A stretch of DNA of 33,220 bases from Actinomycetes bacterium (GTDB lineage: Bacteria; Actinomycetota; Actinomycetes; Actinomycetales; Demequinaceae), in contig JAUIBG010000005.1 of assembly GCA_030428165.1 (NCBI GenBank), positions 1 through 33,220 on the forward strand, in the 5' to 3' direction. Of the stretch, positions 32,381 through 33,220 are shown piece by piece (position 1 is the stretch's first letter; each line of letters opens with the position of its first letter). Both the position numbers and the translations under genes were made by a program. The notes below the pieces were generated by a model. That model ran no database searches, had not been told where the DNA came from, and worked only from the letters and a program-made list of their open reading frames with translations.

Positions 32381-33220
32381 ATGAACCTCCCCCAGAAGAC
32401 CCTGGTCGCGCTCGGCGCGGCAGGCGCCCTGACCCTCTCGGCATGCACCGCCGCGACCGACGACTCCGCGGCCTCCGAGGCCTCGCTCACGGTCGCGACG
32501 GCCTTCTACCCGCTGCAGTTCGTCGCCGAGCGGGTGGGCGGCGACGCAGTCGAGATCGTGTCGATGACCCCGGCGGGCGTCGAGCCGCACGACGTCGAGC
32601 TCTCCCCCGCGACCGTGCTGTCGCTCGGCGAGGCGGACCTCGCGCTCTACCTGTCGGACTTCCAGCCCGCGGTGGACGACGCGATCTCGACGACAGGAGT
32701 GACCTCGCTCGATGCGGCGGAGATCATCGCGCTGCACGACGCGGAGGAGCACACGGACGACGATCACGCCGACGAGGACGCTCACGCCGACGAGGAGGAC
32801 GGCCACGACCACGGTGACTCCGACCCCCACTTCTGGCTCGACCCGCATCTGCTGGCCGCCTACGCCGACACGGTCGGCGCCGCCTTCGCCGAGGCGGACC
32901 CGGACAACGCGGACCTCTACACGTCCAACGCTGAGGCGCTGCACGAGGAGCTCGAGGAGCTCGACGGGGCGTACGAAACCGGGCTCGCGCAGTGCGAGCG
33001 CGACACGATCGTCACCAGCCACGACGCGTTCGGCTACCTCGCCGAGGCCTACGGACTGCACCAGGAGGGCATCGCCGGGCTCGACCCCGAGAATGAGCCC
33101 TCCCCCGCACGCCTGCTCGAGCTGCAGGAGATCATTGCCGAGACCGGCGTGACCACGATCTTCACCGAGGACGCGGTGTCGGCCTCAGTCGCCGAGGCGC
33201 TCGCGAACGACGTCGGAGTC
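32381..33220 (+). CDS. znuA: Zinc ABC transporter substrate-binding lipoprotein (C-terminus outside window)
   Basis: The first 280 residues of a cluster-9 metal-binding protein that delivers zinc to a ZnuBC-type importer. The lipobox LTLSAC places the lipidated Cys at residue 22. VATAFYPLQFVAERVGGD is the family start, His64 in GVEPHDVELSP is a likely metal ligand, and the loop at about 124-148 is rich in His, Asp and Glu (HADEDAHADEEDGHDHGD), which is typical of zinc rather than manganese proteins. DPHFWLDP near 147 and SHDAFGYLAEAYGL near 208 carry further ligands. The ATG at 32381 has no Shine-Dalgarno and is leaderless. The permease and ATPase genes probably follow outside the window. Confidence 0.92.
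   Translation, partial: MNLPQKTLVALGAAGALTLSACTAATDDSAASEASLTVATAFYPLQFVAERVGGDAVEIVSMTPAGVEPHDVELSPATVLSLGEADLALYLSDFQPAVDDAISTTGVTSLDAAEIIALHDAEEHTDDDHADEDAHADEEDGHDHGDSDPHFWLDPHLLAAYADTVGAAFAEADPDNADLYTSNAEALHEELEELDGAYETGLAQCERDTIVTSHDAFGYLAEAYGLHQEGIAGLDPENEPSPARLLELQEIIAETGVTTIFTEDAVSASVAEALANDVGV

Overview
The window comes from a high-GC Gram-positive bacterium, an actinobacterium. The evidence is the G+C-rich coding with strong third-position bias, many GTG starts, leaderless starts, a lone menaquinone methyltransferase gene, and a wall-anchored protein with an LAxTG-type sorting signal. Gene content fits the Micrococcales (Cellulomonas/Demequina-like), but that placement is inference. 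No phage, transposase, CRISPR array or rRNA gene was seen. Both ends cut genes.

Layout, left to right. 1-672 (-) is a LacI-family repressor, truncated by the window. 806-2192 (+) holds menG and a second SAM methyltransferase. 2362-6839 (+) is a tightly overlapping four-gene operon: gamma, alpha and beta subunits of a 2-oxoacid:ferredoxin oxidoreductase, then a GltD-like FAD/NAD(P) protein carrying a two-cluster ferredoxin tail. A DosR/DevR-type palindrome sits where an activator of this operon would bind. 6832-8634 is a divergent BenE-type transporter and XRE-cupin regulator pair sharing two copies of one operator. 8715-14750 (-) encodes a 2011-residue repetitive surface protein. 14918-17988 (-) is pntAB, the proton-translocating transhydrogenase. 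18157-18453 (-) is a 42-residue protein behind a structured leader with an intrinsic-terminator-like hairpin. 18653-18919 holds two tRNA genes, Ile2(CAU) or Met on the minus strand and Asn(GUU) on the plus strand. 18990-22551 (-) is the phosphonate-type ABC operon phnD-phnC-phnE-phnE behind an 11-bp direct repeat resembling a PHO box. 22746-24605 (-) is dnaG. 24659-25911 (+) holds a DUF6941-like protein and two small membrane proteins. 25908-27170 (-) is dgt. 27263-28471 (+) holds two RibD-C/DHFR-fold proteins, each with its own promoter. 28496-32219 (-) is glyS, a yibE/F-type membrane gene and dusB. 32381-33220 (+) is a zinc-binding lipoprotein of the ZnuA type, cut by the window end, under a Zur-like box.

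How the genes fit together. The oxidoreductase operon, menG and pntAB all concern redox carriers: ferredoxin/NAD(P)H, menaquinone, and NADH/NADPH exchange. The FAD/ferredoxin fusion protein suggests that 2-oxoacid oxidation is wired to NAD(P) rather than only to free ferredoxin. The DosR-like box suggests low-oxygen induction. Both are inferences. The phn operon and the znuA-type gene look like starvation-responsive nutrient uptake. The most unusual items are the FAD-ferredoxin fusion with its candidate hypoxia box, the tandem operators at benE/xre, and the structured leader upstream of the 42-residue protein.
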